A DNA stretch of 14,439 nt. Origin: CADEEV01 sp964442185. Its GTDB lineage: Bacteria > Acidobacteriota > Vicinamibacteria > Fen-336. The notes beneath the pieces are model-generated. The model saw only the letters and a program-made list of their open reading frames with translations, did not search any database and was not told the DNA's origin. Where the stretch lies: contig CAYTWT010000103.1 in NCBI GenBank assembly GCA_964442185.1, positions 1 through 14,439 of the forward strand. Reading direction: 5' to 3'. Positions 13,769 to 14,439 of the stretch are shown piece by piece (positions within the stretch are counted from its first letter, which is position 1; each line of letters begins with the position of its first letter). Made by a program: the position numbers and the translations under genes.

Positions 13769-13867
13769 ATGGAAAACGGTCTCGGCATCGGCCGTTTCGA
13801 AATTGACCTCGACGTCGGCGAGCTGCGCCACTCCGGCTGGCGCGTCAAGCTGCAGCCGCGGTCCCTT
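13769..13867 (+). pseudogene. N-terminal relic of a winged-helix (PhoB/CadC-type) regulator
   Basis: From ATG 13769 the frame reads IGRFEIDLDVGELRHSGWRV then KLQPRSL. This is the beta-sheet opening of a Trans_reg_C winged helix, as seen at the N-terminus of CadC-like and PhoB/OmpR-type regulators. In intact proteins this is followed by the recognition helices; here the similarity stops after residue 33 and the text changes to HPWMIRRRR. By coincidence, or by deletion, the frame runs on into the S41 lipoprotein gene. No Shine-Dalgarno precedes this ATG. I read it as the stump of a regulator gene lost by deletion. A true long N-terminus on the lipoprotein is unlikely because the signal peptide would be internal. 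Confidence 0.55.
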
Positions 13868-13903
13868 CACCCTTGGATGATCCGCCGCAGGCGAGGGCCT
13901 GGC

Positions 13904-14439
13904 ATGAGATCTAGCTTGGAAGGATTGCATCTCCGCTGGCTCGCCTGCATCGCGCTCGCAGGCCTCGGCGGCTGCGGGGGTGGCGGCGGCGACACCGCCG
14001 CGCAGCCAGCCCCGTGGACGGCTGGCGTGTTCCAGCCATCGGCGACGTTCGCGGCGGAGTGCGCCGCTCCCCGCTCCGGGAATGACCCGACGACCGGCGC
14101 GCCCTACCGCGACGTGCAGGGCTCGACGCTTGCTGAGAACAACTTCCTCCGCTCATGGACCAATGAACTGTACCTCTGGTATCGCGAAGTGCCCGACCTG
14201 AATCCAGCTTCGCACTCGACGCCCGAGTACTTCCGGCTCTTGAAGACACCAGCGACGACAGCGTCGGGAAACGCGAAGGACCAGTTCCATTTCACGTACC
14301 CGACCACGGAGTGGGTGGCGCTCTCGCAATCCGGCGTCCAGGCGGGGTATGGCGCGCAGTGGGCCATCCTCGCGGCAAGCCCGCCGCGTCAGGTCACGGT
14401 CGCCTACACCGAGCCTCGTTCGCCGGCGACCACCGCGCC
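13904..14439 (+). CDS. S41-family peptidase lipoprotein (3' end outside window)
   Basis: The first 178 residues of a lipoprotein that runs off the right edge. The signal ends in lipobox LGGC (Cys24) followed by a Gly run. The next part matches the N-terminal region I recall for S41 (C-terminal-processing-protease-like) lipoproteins: FQPSATFAAECAAPRSG, GSTLAENNFLRSW, NELYLWYREVPDLNP, then DQFHFTYP and AGYGAQW. The PDZ domain and the catalytic Ser/Lys part would lie outside the window, so the function is inferred. GAGG (13893-13896) is well placed before ATG 13904. The frame is open upstream to 13769, but that segment is a winged-helix relic. It is probably anchored in the envelope and degrades or trims periplasmic proteins. 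Confidence 0.75.
   Translation, partial: MRSSLEGLHLRWLACIALAGLGGCGGGGGDTAAQPAPWTAGVFQPSATFAAECAAPRSGNDPTTGAPYRDVQGSTLAENNFLRSWTNELYLWYREVPDLNPASHSTPEYFRLLKTPATTASGNAKDQFHFTYPTTEWVALSQSGVQAGYGAQWAILAASPPRQVTVAYTEPRSPATTA

Noticed and set aside
12334..13848. 504-codon minus-strand frame opposite the dihydrouridine synthase
   Set aside because: Crosses three supported genes and the intergenic region, with Arg-rich low-complexity translation.

Overview
The window is GC-rich bacterial chromosome, densely coded in both directions. The organism is almost certainly Gram-negative: there is an outer-membrane beta-barrel with a terminal aromatic residue, two lipoproteins with lipoboxes, and a Tat-like exported amidohydrolase. 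The mix of genes (a CadC/PhoB-type winged-helix relic, an S41 lipoprotein protease, tandem OB-fold lipoprotein, tryptophanase) would suit an acidobacterial, deltaproteobacterial or similar high-GC lineage, but I cannot fix the phylum. I see no tRNA, rRNA, CRISPR array, transposase, integrase or att site.

Left part (1-2577): a secreted IPT/TIG protein with a collagen-like Gly-X-Y tail runs off the left edge on the minus strand. It is divergent from an exported YtcJ-type amidohydrolase.

Iron block (2595-5558, minus strand): feoB, a 69-residue eight-cysteine protein and a DtxR-family regulator with a C-terminal FeoA/SH3-like domain are chained by overlapping stop and start codons. Upstream lie a 16-codon leader ORF with a better Shine-Dalgarno than feoB's own, and a promoter-like pair whose spacer carries a 22-bp inverted repeat. 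This reads as a self-contained, probably autoregulated ferrous-iron uptake operon. A tandem OB-fold lipoprotein (5670-6500) diverges from it and shares the control region.

Middle (6544-11836): a tryptophanase (minus) diverges from an outer-membrane beta-barrel gene (plus). The barrel gene converges on a large CHASE4-HAMP-PAS-GGDEF-EAL cyclic-di-GMP protein (minus), with a strong hairpin between them.

Right part (11917-14439): a tRNA-dihydrouridine synthase whose motifs look more like eukaryotic Dus3 than like DusA, DusB or DusC, probably translated from a leaderless mRNA; a convergent RsbW-like ATP-binding anti-sigma kinase; a short relic of a winged-helix regulator; and the start of an S41 peptidase lipoprotein that runs off the right edge.

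Most genes have ordinary functions. The parts most worth checking are the coupled feo operon with its cysteine-rich middle gene and putative operator, the Dus3-like enzyme, and the winged-helix relic fused in frame to the S41 lipoprotein.
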